Counted from the stretch's first letter, positions 48,980 through 62,458 are shown. The stretch: DNA of 64,000 nt from Paracoccus fistulariae (GCF_028553785.1 NZ_CP067136.1:1178001-1242000); one strand, 5' to 3'. Numbers and translations are program-made. The notes: generated by a model not told the origin, from the letters alone.

Positions 48980-51900
48980 CTATTCGATCTCGATCAGCAG
49001 ATCCTTGGCGTCGATCTGGGCGCCCGGCGTGACATGGACCGCCTTTACCGTGCCGTCGCGGTCGGCATGCAGGCCGGTTTCCATCTTCATCGCCTCGATG
49101 GTCAGCAGCAGGTCACCCTGCTTGACCGCCTGCCCCTGCGTGACCGCGACCGAGGCCACCACACCCGGCATCGGCGCACCGATATGGCCGGGATCGGCCG
49201 GATCGGCCTTGGCACGGGCGGCCGCGACATTGGTGGCCTTGCGATTGGGCACTCGCACGCTGCGCGGCTGGCCGTTCAGTTCGAAAAAGACCTTGATATC
49301 GCCCTGATCGTCGGTTTCGCCCAGCGTTTGCAAGCGGATTTCCAGCGTCTTGCCGGGATCGATCTCGACCGAGATCTCTTGCCCCGGCTCCATCCCGTAA
49401 AAGAAGTTGCGGGTCGGCAGGGTGCGGACCGGACCATAGGTCTCGTGCCGCGACATGTAGTCGGTGAAGACCTTGGGATACATCAGATAGCCGTTCAGAT
49501 CCTCATCATCGACCGGCTTGTCGCCCAGTTCCTTTGACAGGCGCGCCCGCGTCGCCTCAAGGTCCACGGGCTCCAGATGAGCGCCCGGACGATCGGTCAT
49601 CGGCTCTTCCGACTTCAGGATCTTCTTTTGCAGCGCCTTGGGCCAGCCGCCGGGCGGCTGCCCCAGATTGCCGCGCATCATATCGACCACCGAATCCGGG
49701 AAGCTGACATCGACGGCAGGATCGGCCACCTGTTCGGGCGTCAGGTTCTGCGCCACCATCATCAGGGCCATGTCGCCCACGACCTTGGACGAGGGCGTCA
49801 CCTTCACGATATCGCCGAACATGCGGTTCACATCGGCATAGGCCTGCGCCACCTCGTGCCAGCGATCCTCCAGCCCCATGGACCGCGCCTGCGCCTTGAG
49901 ATTGGTGAACTGACCGCCCGGCATTTCATGCAGATAGACCTCGGACGCGGGGGCCTGCAGGCCGGATTCGAAGGCGGCATAGTTTTCGCGCACCCGTTCC
50001 CAGTAGTTCGAGATCTGGCGGATCGCGCCGATATCCAGCCCGGTATCGCGATCGGTGCCTGCCAGCGCCTCGACCACGCTGCCCATGGTCGGCTGGCTGG
50101 TATTGCCCGACAGCGCATCCATGGCGCAATCGACGACATCGACGCCCGCCTCGGTCGCGGCAAGGATGGTGGCGCCGCCCATGCCGCTGGTGTCATGGGT
50201 GTGGAAATGGACGGGCAGACCGACCTCTTCTTTCAGCGTGCGGATCAATTGCCGCGCCGCCGGCGGCTTCAGCAGGCCCGCCATGTCTTTCAGGCCCAGA
50301 AGATGCGCCCCCGCATCGCGCAATTCGCGCGCCATGCCGACATAGTATTTCAGATCGTATTTGGCCCGGTCCGGGTCCAGCATATCGCCGGTATAGCAGA
50401 CCGTACCTTCGCAGATCTTTCCGGTCTCCAGCACCGCATCCATGGCGACGCGCATATTCTCGACCCAGTTCAGGCTGTCAAAGACCCGGAACACATCGAC
50501 GCCGGTCTTTGCCGCCTGATCGACAAAGGACACCACCACATTATCGGGATAATTCGTATAACCCACCCCGTTCGAGGCCCGCAGCAGCATCTGTGTCATC
50601 AGGTTCGGCATATGGCTGCGAATATCGCGCAGGCGCTGCCACGGGCATTCCTGCAAAAAGCGATAGGCCACGTCGAAGGTCGCCCCGCCCCAGCATTCCA
50701 CGCTGAACAGCTGCGGCAGATTGGCGGCATAGCTTGGCGCCACCCGGATCATGTCGATCGAGCGCATGCGCGTGGCCAGCAAGGACTGATGCCCGTCGCG
50801 CATGGTCGTGTCGGTAATCAGCAGCTGCTTTTGCTGCGCCAGCCAGTCCACCACGGCCTGCGCGCCTTTTTCCTCCAGCAACTGCCGCGTGCCGGGTGCC
50901 GGATCGGCCAAGGGCGTGGGCGGTTCCGGGCGGCGGGCCTGCGCGGGCGGCAGCGTGCGGCCCGCGGTTTCGGGATGGCCGTTGACGGTGATATCGGCCA
51001 GATAGGTCAGGATCTTGGTCGCCCGGTCCTGACGCTTCTTGAAGCTGAACAGATCCGGCGTCGTGTCGATGAATTTCGTCGTATAGGTGTCATCCAGAAA
51101 AGTCGGGTGTTTCAGCAGGTTGATAACGAAATCGATATTCGTGCTGACACCGCGCACGCGGAATTCGCGCAGCGCGCGGTCCATCCGCTTGATCGCCTGA
51201 TCCGGGGTTTGCGCCCAGGCGGTGACCTTGACCAGAAGCGAATCGTAATAGCGGGTGATCACCCCGCCCGAATAGGCCGTGCCGCCATCCAGACGGATCC
51301 CCATCCCGGTCGCGCTGCGATAGGCGGTGATGCGGCCATAATCGGGGATGAAATTGTTCTGCGGATCCTCGGTCGTGACCCGGCATTGCAGCGCATGGCC
51401 GGACAGGGTGATGCCCTGCTGATCGGCAACGCCGGTCGCTTCGGCCAGCGTGGCGCCCTCGGCGATGCGGATCTGGGCCTGCACGATGTCGATGCCGGTC
51501 ACCTCTTCGGTGACGGTATGTTCCACCTGCACGCGGGGATTGACCTCGATGAAATAGAAATTGCCGGTTTCCATATCCATAAGGAATTCGACGGTACCCG
51601 CATTCTGATAGCCGACAGCCTGCCCGATCTTCAGCGCCAGGCCGCAGACTTCGGCGCGCTGTTCCTCGGTCAGATAGGGGGCGGGCGCACGCTCGACCAC
51701 CTTCTGATTGCGGCGCTGAACGGTGCAATCGCGTTCGTAAAGGTGATAGAGACCGCCATGCGTATCGCCCAGCAACTGAACCTCGACGTGGCGCGCGCGG
51801 ATGATCATCTTTTCCAGATAACCTTCGCCATTGCCAAAGGCGGCCTCGGCCTCGCGCCGACCTTCGCGGACCTTTTCGACCAGTTCTTCCGGGCCATTGA

Positions 51901-52414
51901 TCGGGCGCATGCCGCGACCGCCGCCACCCCAGCTGGCTTTCAGCATCAGCGGATAGCCGATCTCGGCCGCTTCCACCTTGATGGCCTCGAAATCATCGCC
52001 CAGCACCTCGGTCGCCGGAATGACCGGGACGCCTGCCTCGATGGCGACCTTGCGGGCGCTGGCCTTGTCGCCAAGGGCGCGCATGGTTTCCGCGCGCGGG
52101 CCAATGAAGGTGATGCCCGCCTTGGCGCAGGCATCCACGAATTCGGGATTTTCCGACAGCAGGCCATAGCCCGGATGGATGGCATCGGCGCCGCTTTCCT
52201 TTGCGACCCGGATGATCTCGGGGATCGAGAGATAGGCCGCGACCGGCCCAAGCCCTTCGCCGATACGGTAGGCCTCATCCGCCTTGAAGCGGTGCAGACC
52301 CAGCTTATCCTCTTCGGCATAAATGGCGACTGTCTTCTTGCCCAACTCATTGGCCGCGCGCATGACGCGAATGGCGATTTCACCACGGTTGGCGATCAGA
52401 ATTTTCTGAAACAT
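48980..52414 (-). CDS. pyc: Pyruvate carboxylase
   Basis: Biotin enzyme making oxaloacetate from pyruvate and bicarbonate, feeding the TCA cycle. The 1144-residue single chain holds biotin carboxylase ([17 protein letters not shown] at the start, then GGGGRGM and the [12 protein letters not shown] motif), the carboxyltransferase TIM barrel ([18 protein letters not shown] from about residue 550), an allosteric/PT linker and a C-terminal biotinyl domain with Lys1110 in EAMKMETG. The ATG at 52414 gives the canonical N terminus; longer frames read through the intergenic region. Divergent from uvrA. Confidence 0.97.
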   Translation of the reverse strand: MFQKILIANRGEIAIRVMRAANELGKKTVAIYAEEDKLGLHRFKADEAYRIGEGLGPVAAYLSIPEIIRVAKESGADAIHPGYGLLSENPEFVDACAKAGITFIGPRAETMRALGDKASARKVAIEAGVPVIPATEVLGDDFEAIKVEAAEIGYPLMLKASWGGGGRGMRPINGPEELVEKVREGRREAEAAFGNGEGYLEKMIIRARHVEVQLLGDTHGGLYHLYERDCTVQRRNQKVVERAPAPYLTEEQRAEVCGLALKIGQAVGYQNAGTVEFLMDMETGNFYFIEVNPRVQVEHTVTEEVTGIDIVQAQIRIAEGATLAEATGVADQQGITLSGHALQCRVTTEDPQNNFIPDYGRITAYRSATGMGIRLDGGTAYSGGVITRYYDSLLVKVTAWAQTPDQAIKRMDRALREFRVRGVSTNIDFVINLLKHPTFLDDTYTTKFIDTTPDLFSFKKRQDRATKILTYLADITVNGHPETAGRTLPPAQARRPEPPTPLADPAPGTRQLLEEKGAQAVVDWLAQQKQLLITDTTMRDGHQSLLATRMRSIDMIRVAPSYAANLPQLFSVECWGGATFDVAYRFLQECPWQRLRDIRSHMPNLMTQMLLRASNGVGYTNYPDNVVVSFVDQAAKTGVDVFRVFDSLNWVENMRVAMDAVLETGKICEGTVCYTGDMLDPDRAKYDLKYYVGMARELRDAGAHLLGLKDMAGLLKPPAARQLIRTLKEEVGLPVHFHTHDTSGMGGATILAATEAGVDVVDCAMDALSGNTSQPTMGSVVEALAGTDRDTGLDIGAIRQISNYWERVRENYAAFESGLQAPASEVYLHEMPGGQFTNLKAQARSMGLEDRWHEVAQAYADVNRMFGDIVKVTPSSKVVGDMALMMVAQNLTPEQVADPAVDVSFPDSVVDMMRGNLGQPPGGWPKALQKKILKSEEPMTDRPGAHLEPVDLEATRARLSKELGDKPVDDEDLNGYLMYPKVFTDYMSRHETYGPVRTLPTRNFFYGMEPGQEISVEIDPGKTLEIRLQTLGETDDQGDIKVFFELNGQPRSVRVPNRKATNVAAARAKADPADPGHIGAPMPGVVASVAVTQGQAVKQGDLLLTIEAMKMETGLHADRDGTVKAVHVTPGAQIDAKDLLIEIE

Positions 52415-52592
52415 GCCTGTCTCCCTCGATGTCGCGGGCATGTTAGCGATGCCGCACCGCAGCGCAAGCGTTACCACGACCATTAATTGCGCGGATGCGC
52501 CCTGCGCCGCGGTGAAAACCTTACGCAGCGGCAAGACAGTACCCGCCGCGACCGTCACCCAAGGTCGCTTTCTGCGCTGGATATTCGCAATC

Positions 52593-52607
52593 GTTCGCGT
52601 TATGTTC
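52593..52607. promoter_or_regulatory. SOS (LexA) box for uvrA
   Basis: GTTC-GCGTTAT-GTTC is an exact match to the alphaproteobacterial LexA box GTTC-N7-GTTC. It ends 66 bp before the uvrA start, inside the 259-bp gap with divergent pyc. Confidence 0.85.
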
Positions 52608-52673
52608 CGGCGTGACGGTTGCGTTTTCCACATTGGTCACTATGTGATGCGCTTACTCGGCAGGGGCAGGCCC

Positions 52674-55532
<2,859 letters not shown>

Positions 55533-55565
55533 GGCCGTCTGACAACGCCGATGAAAGGGCATTGA

Positions 55566-55931
55566 ATGACCACGAACCGCTGGCAACGTCTGGAAGGGCT
55601 GCTGATCTTCGTAGTCTCAATGATCCTGGCGGCTTTCGTGCAGAATGGCTGGCCGATCTGGGTCTGGCCTCTGGCGCTGCTGGCGCCTGATCTGTCGATG
55701 CTGGGCTATGTGGCCGGGCCGCGCGTCGGGGCCTTCATCTATAATCTGGGCCATCTGTACTGCTTCGGGATCATTCTGGCGGTGGTCGGGGTGGTGATCG
55801 GATATCCCAACCTCATCCCCATCGGCATGATCTGGACCGCCCATGTCGGGATCGACCGCGCCCTGGGCTATGGGCTGAAACATCCGACCGGCTTCCGTGA
55901 CACCCATCTGGGGCGGATCGGGCGCGACTGA
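55566..55931 (+). CDS. DUF4260 membrane protein
   Basis: A 121-residue membrane protein with about three to four helices (LEGLLIFVVSMILAAF, WVWPLALLAPDLSMLGYV, LGHLYCFGIILAVVGVVIGY) and the DUF4260 hallmarks PDLSMLGY and AHVGIDRALGYGLK. The family has no assigned function. It follows uvrA by 33 bp and may be read from the same transcript. Confidence 0.87.
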   Translation: MTTNRWQRLEGLLIFVVSMILAAFVQNGWPIWVWPLALLAPDLSMLGYVAGPRVGAFIYNLGHLYCFGIILAVVGVVIGYPNLIPIGMIWTAHVGIDRALGYGLKHPTGFRDTHLGRIGRD

Positions 55932-55939
55932 CAGCCGGA

Positions 55940-56338
55940 TCAGGGCGTCCTTGCCAGTTCAACGATCATGCAGTCACCCTGCCAGCTGTCCAGATCCCGT
56001 CGCCGCCAGGGTGCTTCTTCCTGCGTCAGCTCGAAAGAGGCGCAAAGACGCAGGCGATTGTCAGGCATAGGCTGGACCAGATAGGGCTGACCCGTCAGGG
56101 GATCGGTCTTCGCGGCCTCACCGGGGCAAAGCACGGCCTGACGCGACAGCACCTCTTCCCGATCCCCTGCAAAGGACGCACAACGGGCGAGGCTGAGCAG
56201 ATCCTCGTACCGGATGCCATCACGCCGCTCCTTGGCGCCCTGCGCAGGGCCACCGGTGAACGAAAGCCCCACGGCGATGGCCAGCACGCTCAATCCGCCA
56301 AGCGCCCAGATGGCCAGATGCGAACGCCCGTCAGACAT
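55940..56338 (-). CDS. Small membrane-anchored protein of unknown function
   Basis: A 132-residue protein I do not recognise. One N-terminal helix (AIWALGGLSVLAIAVGLSF) probably anchors it with the rest outside; four cysteines (LARCAS, VLCPG, LCASFE, GDCMIV) suggest two disulfides. It is coupled to the DUF5671-like gene upstream by an 8-bp overlap, so both likely act together. Confidence 0.72.
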   Translation of the reverse strand: MSDGRSHLAIWALGGLSVLAIAVGLSFTGGPAQGAKERRDGIRYEDLLSLARCASFAGDREEVLSRQAVLCPGEAAKTDPLTGQPYLVQPMPDNRLRLCASFELTQEEAPWRRRDLDSWQGDCMIVELARTP

Positions 56339-56948
56339 GATCTTCGTTCCGGTAATATAACAGAATCAGGCCACCCACGGCTGCAACCACCAGCGCCTTC
56401 GCCGCAAAGCGGATGCTGAGATCGCCATTCAGCAGGGCAAAGATCAATGCGATCATGTCGCCGATCAGGACCAGCGACGACACCAGCAAGGTGATCGAGG
56501 CAAAGCCGGATCTGGCCCGCGATTCGCGACCTGCCCGGTCAGAGTCGCGCCCCTGCCAGCCGCGTCGGTTCAGAAACAGGAACAGCGGCAGGAACACGAT
56601 CAGCACCGCGATGGGCCAGCGCATCGACGAGGGCGATGCCGGGCGGCCATAGGGATCCTCGATCAGCATATCGATGATCGAGAAGCACAACCAGATCAGA
56701 TGCCAGCTCAGCATCGACAAGGAAATGAACAGCAGCCCGTAAAAGAACACCTCTTTCACCAGCAGCGTCCGCCCCGGCCGGGGCACAGGGGGCAATCCGC
56801 CCTGCCCGTCAAGCCAGCCGTCAAGCGCGTCCGATACCTCTTTCGAGGTCCATCCGGCCTTTTGCAGGGCATCGCCGATAACCTGCCGGTCCTGACCGGC
56901 AGCCAGCGCCTGGCGCACGAAATCTCGTAATTCGTCGGTGGAGGACAT
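56331..56948 (-). CDS. DUF5671-like membrane protein
   Basis: A 205-residue protein with a cytosolic helical N terminus (ELRDFVRQALAAGQDRQVIGDALQKAGW, with the ALQKAGWTSKEVSDAL segment typical of DUF5671 proteins) followed by four hydrophobic helices. The ATG at 56948 has AGGGAAGCC just upstream; an alternative start 18 codons earlier is less likely. Function unknown. Same strand as and overlapping the next gene. Confidence 0.78.
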   Translation of the reverse strand: MSSTDELRDFVRQALAAGQDRQVIGDALQKAGWTSKEVSDALDGWLDGQGGLPPVPRPGRTLLVKEVFFYGLLFISLSMLSWHLIWLCFSIIDMLIEDPYGRPASPSSMRWPIAVLIVFLPLFLFLNRRGWQGRDSDRAGRESRARSGFASITLLVSSLVLIGDMIALIFALLNGDLSIRFAAKALVVAAVGGLILLYYRNEDHV

Positions 56949-57106
56949 TGGGCTTCCCTGAAAATTTTGCCGGAAGATCCGCAGATTTCGAAATTCTGTC
57001 AATCAGGTAAAAAAATCGCCCGATCACCGATTTTTCCTCTTGCACCCCCCGGCGTGCTCGCCTAAATCACGCCTCACCGAAGGCGGAAACGCCGAAGGAA
57101 ACGGAT

Positions 57107-57181
57107 GCGGGCGTAGCTCAGGGGTAGAGCATAACCTTGCCAAGGTTAGGGTCGTGAGTTCGAATCTCATCGCCCGCTCCA
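57107..57181 (+). tRNA. tRNA-Gly (GCC)
   Basis: A 75-nt cloverleaf including encoded CCA. Acceptor GCGGGCG/CGCCCGC with discriminator T, D arm GCTCAGGGGTAGAGC, anticodon loop TTGCCAA between AACCT-type stems giving GCC, T arm with GAGTTCGAATCTC. Confidence 0.97.
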
Positions 57182-57184
57182 AAC

Positions 57185-57218
57185 AAAAAAGGCCGGACCT
57201 GCGGGTCCGGCCTTTTTT
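57185..57218 (+). terminator. Terminator after tRNA-Gly
   Basis: Nine-bp stem GGCCGGACC/GGTCCGGCC, TGCG loop, flanked by six A and six T; strong and bidirectional in form. Confidence 0.93.
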
Positions 57219-57486
57219 GTTTTCACGCCCTCATCACAGTGATGATATGTCTGAAATGTCTGCTTTTCTTGCGGCCAGGAATACTCTAATTTCACAACTT
57301 CAATAACAAGCGGCCACCCAAAAGCTGGCGGCTCTGGCCGGAAAACAAAAACAAAGAAATTATGAAAATCCAGACCAGAGCCTTCAACGGGCCGCCCAGA
57401 TTTCTACACTGCCAAAACAAGCACGCGTCTTTGAATATGCCAGCGTGCGTAACATTACCTCTGGGCATAAGGACCATCCCTGCTAT
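57219..57486. other. AT-richer gap before the TetR gene
   Basis: No credible gene. The composition is less GC-rich than the surroundings. The only dyad seen is GCACGC-N16-GCGTGC at 57421-57448. Promoters for the TetR gene must lie at its right end. Confidence 0.4.
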
Positions 57487-57503
57487 GCTTGACAATGTCA
57501 AGC
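57487..57503. promoter_or_regulatory. 17-bp palindromic operator candidate for the TetR regulator
   Basis: GCTTGACA-A-TGTCAAGC is a perfect palindrome, 19 bp before the TetR-family start codon. Size, symmetry and place fit an autoregulatory TetR operator. It contains TTGACA, so binding would compete with RNA polymerase. Confidence 0.65.
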
Positions 57504-57522
57504 TAGGGTGTGCAGGCGCAGC

Positions 57523-58104
57523 ATGAACAAAAACCGAGGGCAGAGTCGCGGTTGCGTCCGCGAAAAACTGATACTTGCGGGGATCAAACTGCTGGCAGAA
57601 CATGACAGCGAAGGCCTGACCCTGCGTCGGATCGCGGCGCTGGTGGGTGTCTCTCATGCCGCACCCGCCCATTATTTCAACGGCTTGCCGGGGCTGCGTT
57701 CTGCAATCGCCGAACGCGGCTTCCAGATGCTCAGCAAGACCCTGTCCAACACACAGCTTGTCACCGTCACCAGCGATTTCGACCGGCTGGAGGCGGCCGC
57801 CGACGCCTATATAAAATTTTCCGAGGAAAATTCCGCCCTGTTCCGCCTGATGTTCGACGAATTGATCACACCGACGCCAGAGCTCAGCAAAACCGCCATA
57901 GAAAGCTATGACGTGCTGAAATCGGTCTGCAGCCCCTTCACCTCATCCGAGAAGGGCGACCAGTTCGAGATCATGGCCTGGTCGGTGATGCATGGCTACA
58001 CCTCGTTGCAGATGAACCGCCCGCGCGCGCCGACGGCACCTTTCATCGTGCCCAGCCTGTCCAGCATGTTGCGTATGCTGATCAGGGCGAACGCCGTCGC
58101 CTGA
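57523..58104 (+). CDS. TetR-family transcription regulator
   Basis: A 193-residue regulator. The N-terminal helix-turn-helix is EKLILAGIKLLAEHDSEGLTLRRIAALVGVS (from about residue 14; recognition part RRIAALVGVSHAAPAHYF), with the HYF motif typical of TetR. The C-terminal ligand domain is 120 residues, with the TetR_C_33-type pattern ENSALFRLMFDELI. ATG at 57523 is the likely start. It faces the dimethylglycine dehydrogenase gene tail to tail, so that gene is not an obvious divergent target; self-regulation through the palindrome is the clearest prediction. Confidence 0.9.
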   Translation: MNKNRGQSRGCVREKLILAGIKLLAEHDSEGLTLRRIAALVGVSHAAPAHYFNGLPGLRSAIAERGFQMLSKTLSNTQLVTVTSDFDRLEAAADAYIKFSEENSALFRLMFDELITPTPELSKTAIESYDVLKSVCSPFTSSEKGDQFEIMAWSVMHGYTSLQMNRPRAPTAPFIVPSLSSMLRMLIRANAVA

Positions 58105-58115
58105 TCAGCAGCCGT

Positions 58116-60617
58116 TCAGCCATCCTGCCGGATGCGCTGGTTTTGCGGATCGTAGGGGCTGTCCTCGGTCACCTCGGCATCCCACAAATCGCCGAACATG
58201 CGGACCTGCAGGCGGGTGCCGGTTTCGGCCAGATCGGGGCGGACATAGCCCATGCCGATCTGCTTGCCAAAGCCCGCCGACCAGCCGCCAGAGGTCAGAC
58301 GCCCGACCCGTTCGCCATCCTTGAACAGCCCCTCACGACCCCAGGGATCGGCGTCGCCCGGCCCGTCGATCAGCACGGTCACGCATTTGCTGCGGATGCC
58401 CTTGTCCAGCATGGCCTGCTTGCCTTTGAAATCCTTCTCCAGATCGACAAAGCGATCCAGACCGGCCTCCAGCGGGGTTGCGTCACGGCCCAGTTCGGTG
58501 CCGAAGGCGCGATAGGATTTTTCCTGCCGCAGCCAGTTCTGCGCGCGCGTGCCCACCAGCTTCATGCCCAGCGGTTCGCCCGCTTCCATCAGACGGTCGA
58601 ACAGGTGGTTCTGCATCTCGATCGGGTGATGCAGTTCCCATCCCAATTCGCCGGTATAGGCCACGCGGATCGCCATGGTCGGCACCATGCCCAACTCGAT
58701 ATTGCGCATCGACAACCAGGGGAAGCGCTTGTTCGACAGGGCGGTTTCGGGCTGCGGATCACGGATCAGCTTTGACAGGATCTCGCGCGAGGCCGGGCCT
58801 GCGATGGCAAAGACGCCCCATTGCGTGGTGACATCCTGAATGCTGACGAAATCGCCGCCGCCTGACATGAAATCCTCGGCCGATTTGATCAGGTTGTCGC
58901 GGTCATAATCGGCCCATGCCCCGGCCGAGACGAGGTAATAGTCATTCTCGGCCAGTCGCACGATGGTATATTCGGTGCGCGTGGTGCCGGTCACGGTCAG
59001 CGCATAGGTCAGGTTGATCCGCCCGACCTTGGGCAGCTTGTTCGTGGTCAGCCAGTCCAGAAACGCCGTCGCGCCCGGCCCTTTGACCATATGCTTGGCA
59101 AAGGCGGTGGCGTCGATCAGACCGGCGCTGTTGCGGATCGCCTCGGCCTCGGCCTTGGCATAGTCCCACCAGCCGCCGCGGCGGAAGCTGCGGGCGTTAT
59201 GGTCGAAATCCTCGGGCGCATCCAGCGGGCCAAAGTAATTCGGACGCTCCCACCCGTTCACGCAGCCGAATTGCGCGCCGCGGGCCTTTTGCCGGTCATA
59301 GGCGGGCGAGGTCCGCAGCGGCCGGCAGGCTTCGCGTTCTTCATCCGGGTGATGCAGGATGAAGACATGGGCATAGCATTCCTCATTTTTCTTCACCGCA
59401 TATTCGGTGGTCATCCATGACCCGTAGCGGCGCGGATCAAGGCTGGCCATGTCGATCTCTGCCTCGCCCTGGGTCATCATCTGGGTCAGGTAATGGCCAA
59501 CGCCGCCCGCCGCCGTGATCCCGAAGCTGAAGCCCTCGGCCAGCCACATATTGCGCAGACCCGGCGCCGGACCCACAAGCGGGTTGCCATCCGGCGTATA
59601 GCAGATCGGACCGTTGAAATCGTCCTTCAGTCCCACCTCTTCCGAGGATGGCAGACGGTGGATCATGGACATGTATTCTTCCTCGATCCGCTCCAGATCC
59701 AGCGGGAACAGATCGGCGCGGAAGCCTGCAGGCACCTCATAGGGGAAACGCGCGGGCGCGCCCTCTTCATAGGGGCCAAGGATCCAGCCGCCGCGTTCCT
59801 CGCGCACATACCATTTCGCATCGGCATCGCGCAGGACCGGGTGTTCGGGATTGCCCTCGGCCCGCCATTTGGCCAGCATCGGATCGGGTTCGGTGACGAT
59901 ATACTGATGCTCGACCGGGATGGCGGGGATCTTGATGCCCAAGAGCCGCGCGGTGCGCTGCGCATGGTTGCCGGTGGCGGTGACGACATGTTCGGCGTGG
60001 ATCTCAAACTCCTCGCCCGAGGGGACAAGGTTGCCGCCCTTTTCGACCATCCGTTCGCAGGTGACGATCCATTCGCTGCCGGTCCAGCGATAGCCGTTCA
60101 CCTGTATCTTGCGCTCGATGGTGGCACCGGCCATGCGCGCGCCCTTGGCCATGGCCTGGGTCACATCGGCGGGGTTGATATAGCCATCGGTCGGATGAAA
60201 CAGCGCGCCCTTCAGGTCGTCGGTGCGCACCAGCGGCCAGCGATCCTTGATCTGCGCAGGCGTCAGGAATTCATGTTCCACCCCCACCGTCTCGGCCGTG
60301 GCGGAATAAAGCATGTATTCGTCCATCCGCGCGTCGGTCTGGGCCATGCGCAGGTTGCCGCAGCGGGTAAAGCCCGCATTCAACCCGGTCTCGGCCTCAA
60401 GCGCGGCGTAGAGTTTCACTGAGTAATCATGGATATGGCTGGTCGCATAGCCCATGTTGAACAGCGGCAGCAGACCCGCGGCATGCCAGGTGGATCCGGC
60501 GGTCAGTTCATCCCGTTCCACCAGCATGGTTTCCCAACCGGCCTTTGCAAGATGATAGGCGATGCCGCAGCCCACTGCGCCACCGCCGACCACCAGAACC
60601 TTCACATGCGACTTCAT
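58116..60617 (-). CDS. Dimethylglycine/sarcosine dehydrogenase-type flavoprotein
   Basis: An 833-residue enzyme oxidatively demethylating dimethylglycine or sarcosine, passing the one-carbon unit to tetrahydrofolate. Domains in order: FAD-binding DAO domain with VLVVGGGAVGCGIAYHLA (6-23) and TAGSTWHAAGLLPLF holding the probable flavin-linking His, an FAO_M linker region, then a GcvT-like folate-binding half (from about 430; GPASREILSKLI, AYTGELGWELHHP). Length matches mitochondrial-type DMGDH. ATG at 60617 follows GGGAGACGG. It would continue the betaine pathway begun by gbcAB 45 kb away. Sarcosine specificity cannot be excluded. Confidence 0.85.
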   Translation of the reverse strand: MKSHVKVLVVGGGAVGCGIAYHLAKAGWETMLVERDELTAGSTWHAAGLLPLFNMGYATSHIHDYSVKLYAALEAETGLNAGFTRCGNLRMAQTDARMDEYMLYSATAETVGVEHEFLTPAQIKDRWPLVRTDDLKGALFHPTDGYINPADVTQAMAKGARMAGATIERKIQVNGYRWTGSEWIVTCERMVEKGGNLVPSGEEFEIHAEHVVTATGNHAQRTARLLGIKIPAIPVEHQYIVTEPDPMLAKWRAEGNPEHPVLRDADAKWYVREERGGWILGPYEEGAPARFPYEVPAGFRADLFPLDLERIEEEYMSMIHRLPSSEEVGLKDDFNGPICYTPDGNPLVGPAPGLRNMWLAEGFSFGITAAGGVGHYLTQMMTQGEAEIDMASLDPRRYGSWMTTEYAVKKNEECYAHVFILHHPDEEREACRPLRTSPAYDRQKARGAQFGCVNGWERPNYFGPLDAPEDFDHNARSFRRGGWWDYAKAEAEAIRNSAGLIDATAFAKHMVKGPGATAFLDWLTTNKLPKVGRINLTYALTVTGTTRTEYTIVRLAENDYYLVSAGAWADYDRDNLIKSAEDFMSGGGDFVSIQDVTTQWGVFAIAGPASREILSKLIRDPQPETALSNKRFPWLSMRNIELGMVPTMAIRVAYTGELGWELHHPIEMQNHLFDRLMEAGEPLGMKLVGTRAQNWLRQEKSYRAFGTELGRDATPLEAGLDRFVDLEKDFKGKQAMLDKGIRSKCVTVLIDGPGDADPWGREGLFKDGERVGRLTSGGWSAGFGKQIGMGYVRPDLAETGTRLQVRMFGDLWDAEVTEDSPYDPQNQRIRQDG

Positions 60618-60705
60618 TCCCGTCTCCCTGGGTGTTTCTTCGTTTGTGCCAGAGGCGGTGACGTTGCGTCCTACAGGGCCGACCATTGGCAGCGAAAAAC
60701 GACAT

Positions 60706-60718
60706 GCTGCAATGCAGC
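60706..60718. promoter_or_regulatory. Short dyad between dehydrogenase and panC
   Basis: GCTGC-AAT-GCAGC is a perfect 5-bp inverted repeat in the 165-bp divergent gap. It might be a regulator site for the dehydrogenase gene; such a short dyad could also be chance. Confidence 0.25.
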
Positions 60719-60782
60719 GCTTGCCCTGTGATCGCTGTGCCCTTAGCCTGCCCCAACCCAGATCAGGGCCGTGGGAGGAAAG

Positions 60783-61640
60783 ATGCAGATCTGCCGCAGC
60801 AAGCAATCGATCCGCGATTGCGTGGCCGCCTGGCGCGCCGAGGGGCAGCGCGTGGCGCTGGTCCCCACCATGGGCGCGCTGCATGAGGGGCATCTGACGC
60901 TGGTGCGCCGGGCGCGTGACTGGCTGGATGCGCGGGGTGGCGGACGGATCGTCACCTCGATCTTTGTCAATCCGACGCAATTCGACCAGCAGGCCGATCT
61001 GGCCGCCTATCCGCGCGACGAAGACACCGATCTGCGCCTGTTGCGACAAGAGGGCTGCGATGCCGTCTTCACGCCGGGGGTCGAGGAGATCTATCGCCCG
61101 GGCGCGCAGACCGTGGTCGAGGTGACGGCCCTGTCCCGGATGCTGATGGGCCGGCTGCGGCCCGGCCATTTCCGCGGCATGACCACGATTGTGACCAAAC
61201 TGTTCAACATCGTCGGCCCCGATGCCGCGACCTTTGGCGAAAAGGATTATCAGCAACTGACCATCGTGCGGCAGATGGTTTCCGATCTGGACATACCGGT
61301 CGAGATTCTGGCCATTCCCACCGTCCGCGAAGCTGACGGGCTTGCCATGTCATCGCGAAACCGTCGCCTGCCGCCCGAAGACCGCATCGCCGCCACCGTG
61401 ATCAGCCGCGCGCTGGACCGGGCGCAGGCGCTGATGGCCGGGGGCACAACCCTGCCCGTCCTGCGGCAAGAGGTCCGGGCGGTGCTGAAATCCGAACCGC
61501 GCGCCGATATCCGCTCGGTCGATATTCGCGACGCGGCCGATCTGTCGCGCATCGACAGCCTGTCCCGGCCGGTCGTGATCCTTCTGGCCGTCCGCTTTGG
61601 CGAGGTGCTGCTGATCGATCAGCGCGTCCTCAACCCCTGA
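60783..61640 (+). CDS. panC: Pantothenate synthetase
   Basis: Joins pantoate and beta-alanine using ATP to make pantothenate. The 285-residue protein has [17 protein letters not shown] (HxGH nucleotide motif), the [11 protein letters not shown] stretch, [21 protein letters not shown] and the KMSKS-like SSRNRRL. GGGAGGAAAG sits directly before the ATG at 60783, which is preferred over a GTG 12 bp upstream. It is 8 bp from panB. Confidence 0.97.
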   Translation: MQICRSKQSIRDCVAAWRAEGQRVALVPTMGALHEGHLTLVRRARDWLDARGGGRIVTSIFVNPTQFDQQADLAAYPRDEDTDLRLLRQEGCDAVFTPGVEEIYRPGAQTVVEVTALSRMLMGRLRPGHFRGMTTIVTKLFNIVGPDAATFGEKDYQQLTIVRQMVSDLDIPVEILAIPTVREADGLAMSSRNRRLPPEDRIAATVISRALDRAQALMAGGTTLPVLRQEVRAVLKSEPRADIRSVDIRDAADLSRIDSLSRPVVILLAVRFGEVLLIDQRVLNP

Positions 61641-61648
61641 GAGGTAAC

Positions 61649-62458
61649 ATGTCCGCCCAAGCCCCGATCCGCCGTTTCACCGCCCCGCAGATCGCTGCCC
61701 GCAAGGGGCAAACCCCGATCGTGGCGCTGACGGCCTATACCGCACCGATGGCCGCCATGGTCGATCAGCATGCCGAGATCATTCTTGTCGGCGACAGTCT
61801 GGGCATGGTGGTCCATGGCCTGCCCTCGACCATCGGGGTCACGGTCGAGATGATGATCCTGCACGGTCAGGCGGTCCTGCGCGGCAGCCAGCGCGCCATG
61901 ATCGTGGTCGATATGCCCTTCCGCAGCTACGAGGAAAGCCCGCAGCAGGCGTTCCGGAATGCCGCGCGTATCATGGCCGAGACGGGCTGCGGCGCGGTCA
62001 AGCTGGAAGGCGGCGCCCGCATGGCCCAGACGATCCGCTTTCTGACCGAAAGGGGCATCCCGGTCATGGGCCATATCGGCCTGACCCCGCAGGCCACCAA
62101 TACCATGGGCGGCTTCAAGACCCAGGGTCGGGACGAGGCGACATGGCCCGCCCATATTCAGGATGCCCGCGCCGTGGAAGAGGCCGGCGCCTTCAGCCTT
62201 GTGGTTGAAGGGGTGATGGAGGGGCTGGCCGATCAGATCACGCAGGCCGTCGCAATCCCCACAATCGGCATCGGCGCATCGGCCCGCTGCGACGGGCAGA
62301 TCCTGGTGCTGGACGACATGCTGGGCCTGTCGGGCCGCGTGCCGCGCTTCGTGCAGAAATTCGGCGACCTGGGACCGCGCGCAGAAGAGGCCATCGCCGA
62401 TTACGCCGATGCCGTCCGCACGCGAAGGTTTCCCGGCACGGATCAGGTCTATCGCTAG
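61649..62458 (+). CDS. panB: 3-methyl-2-oxobutanoate hydroxymethyltransferase
   Basis: Makes ketopantoate from 2-oxoisovalerate and methylene-tetrahydrofolate. The 269-residue TIM barrel shows [30 protein letters not shown] (metal-binding Asp in the VGDSLGM motif), [15 protein letters not shown] and [20 protein letters not shown] precedes the ATG. panC-panB form an operon; the gene converges with the MFS gene, overlapping by 4 bp. Confidence 0.97.
   Translation: MSAQAPIRRFTAPQIAARKGQTPIVALTAYTAPMAAMVDQHAEIILVGDSLGMVVHGLPSTIGVTVEMMILHGQAVLRGSQRAMIVVDMPFRSYEESPQQAFRNAARIMAETGCGAVKLEGGARMAQTIRFLTERGIPVMGHIGLTPQATNTMGGFKTQGRDEATWPAHIQDARAVEEAGAFSLVVEGVMEGLADQITQAVAIPTIGIGASARCDGQILVLDDMLGLSGRVPRFVQKFGDLGPRAEEAIADYADAVRTRRFPGTDQVYR

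Noticed and set aside
49577..52486. A 969-codon open frame antisense to pyruvate carboxylase
   Set aside because: It is a shadow of the high-GC codon pattern of pyc. The peptide is His/Arg/Asp-Gly rich without family motifs, and pyc on the other strand is complete and conserved.
57107..57181. tRNA-Gly as integration site for a mobile element
   Set aside because: No integrase, no repeated tRNA end and no phage-like genes downstream.
57489..57501. FNR/Anr-like TTGAC-GTCAA site before the TetR gene
   Set aside because: The half sites are separated by 3 bp, not the 4 bp of FNR boxes; the longer 8-1-8 symmetry fits a TetR operator better.
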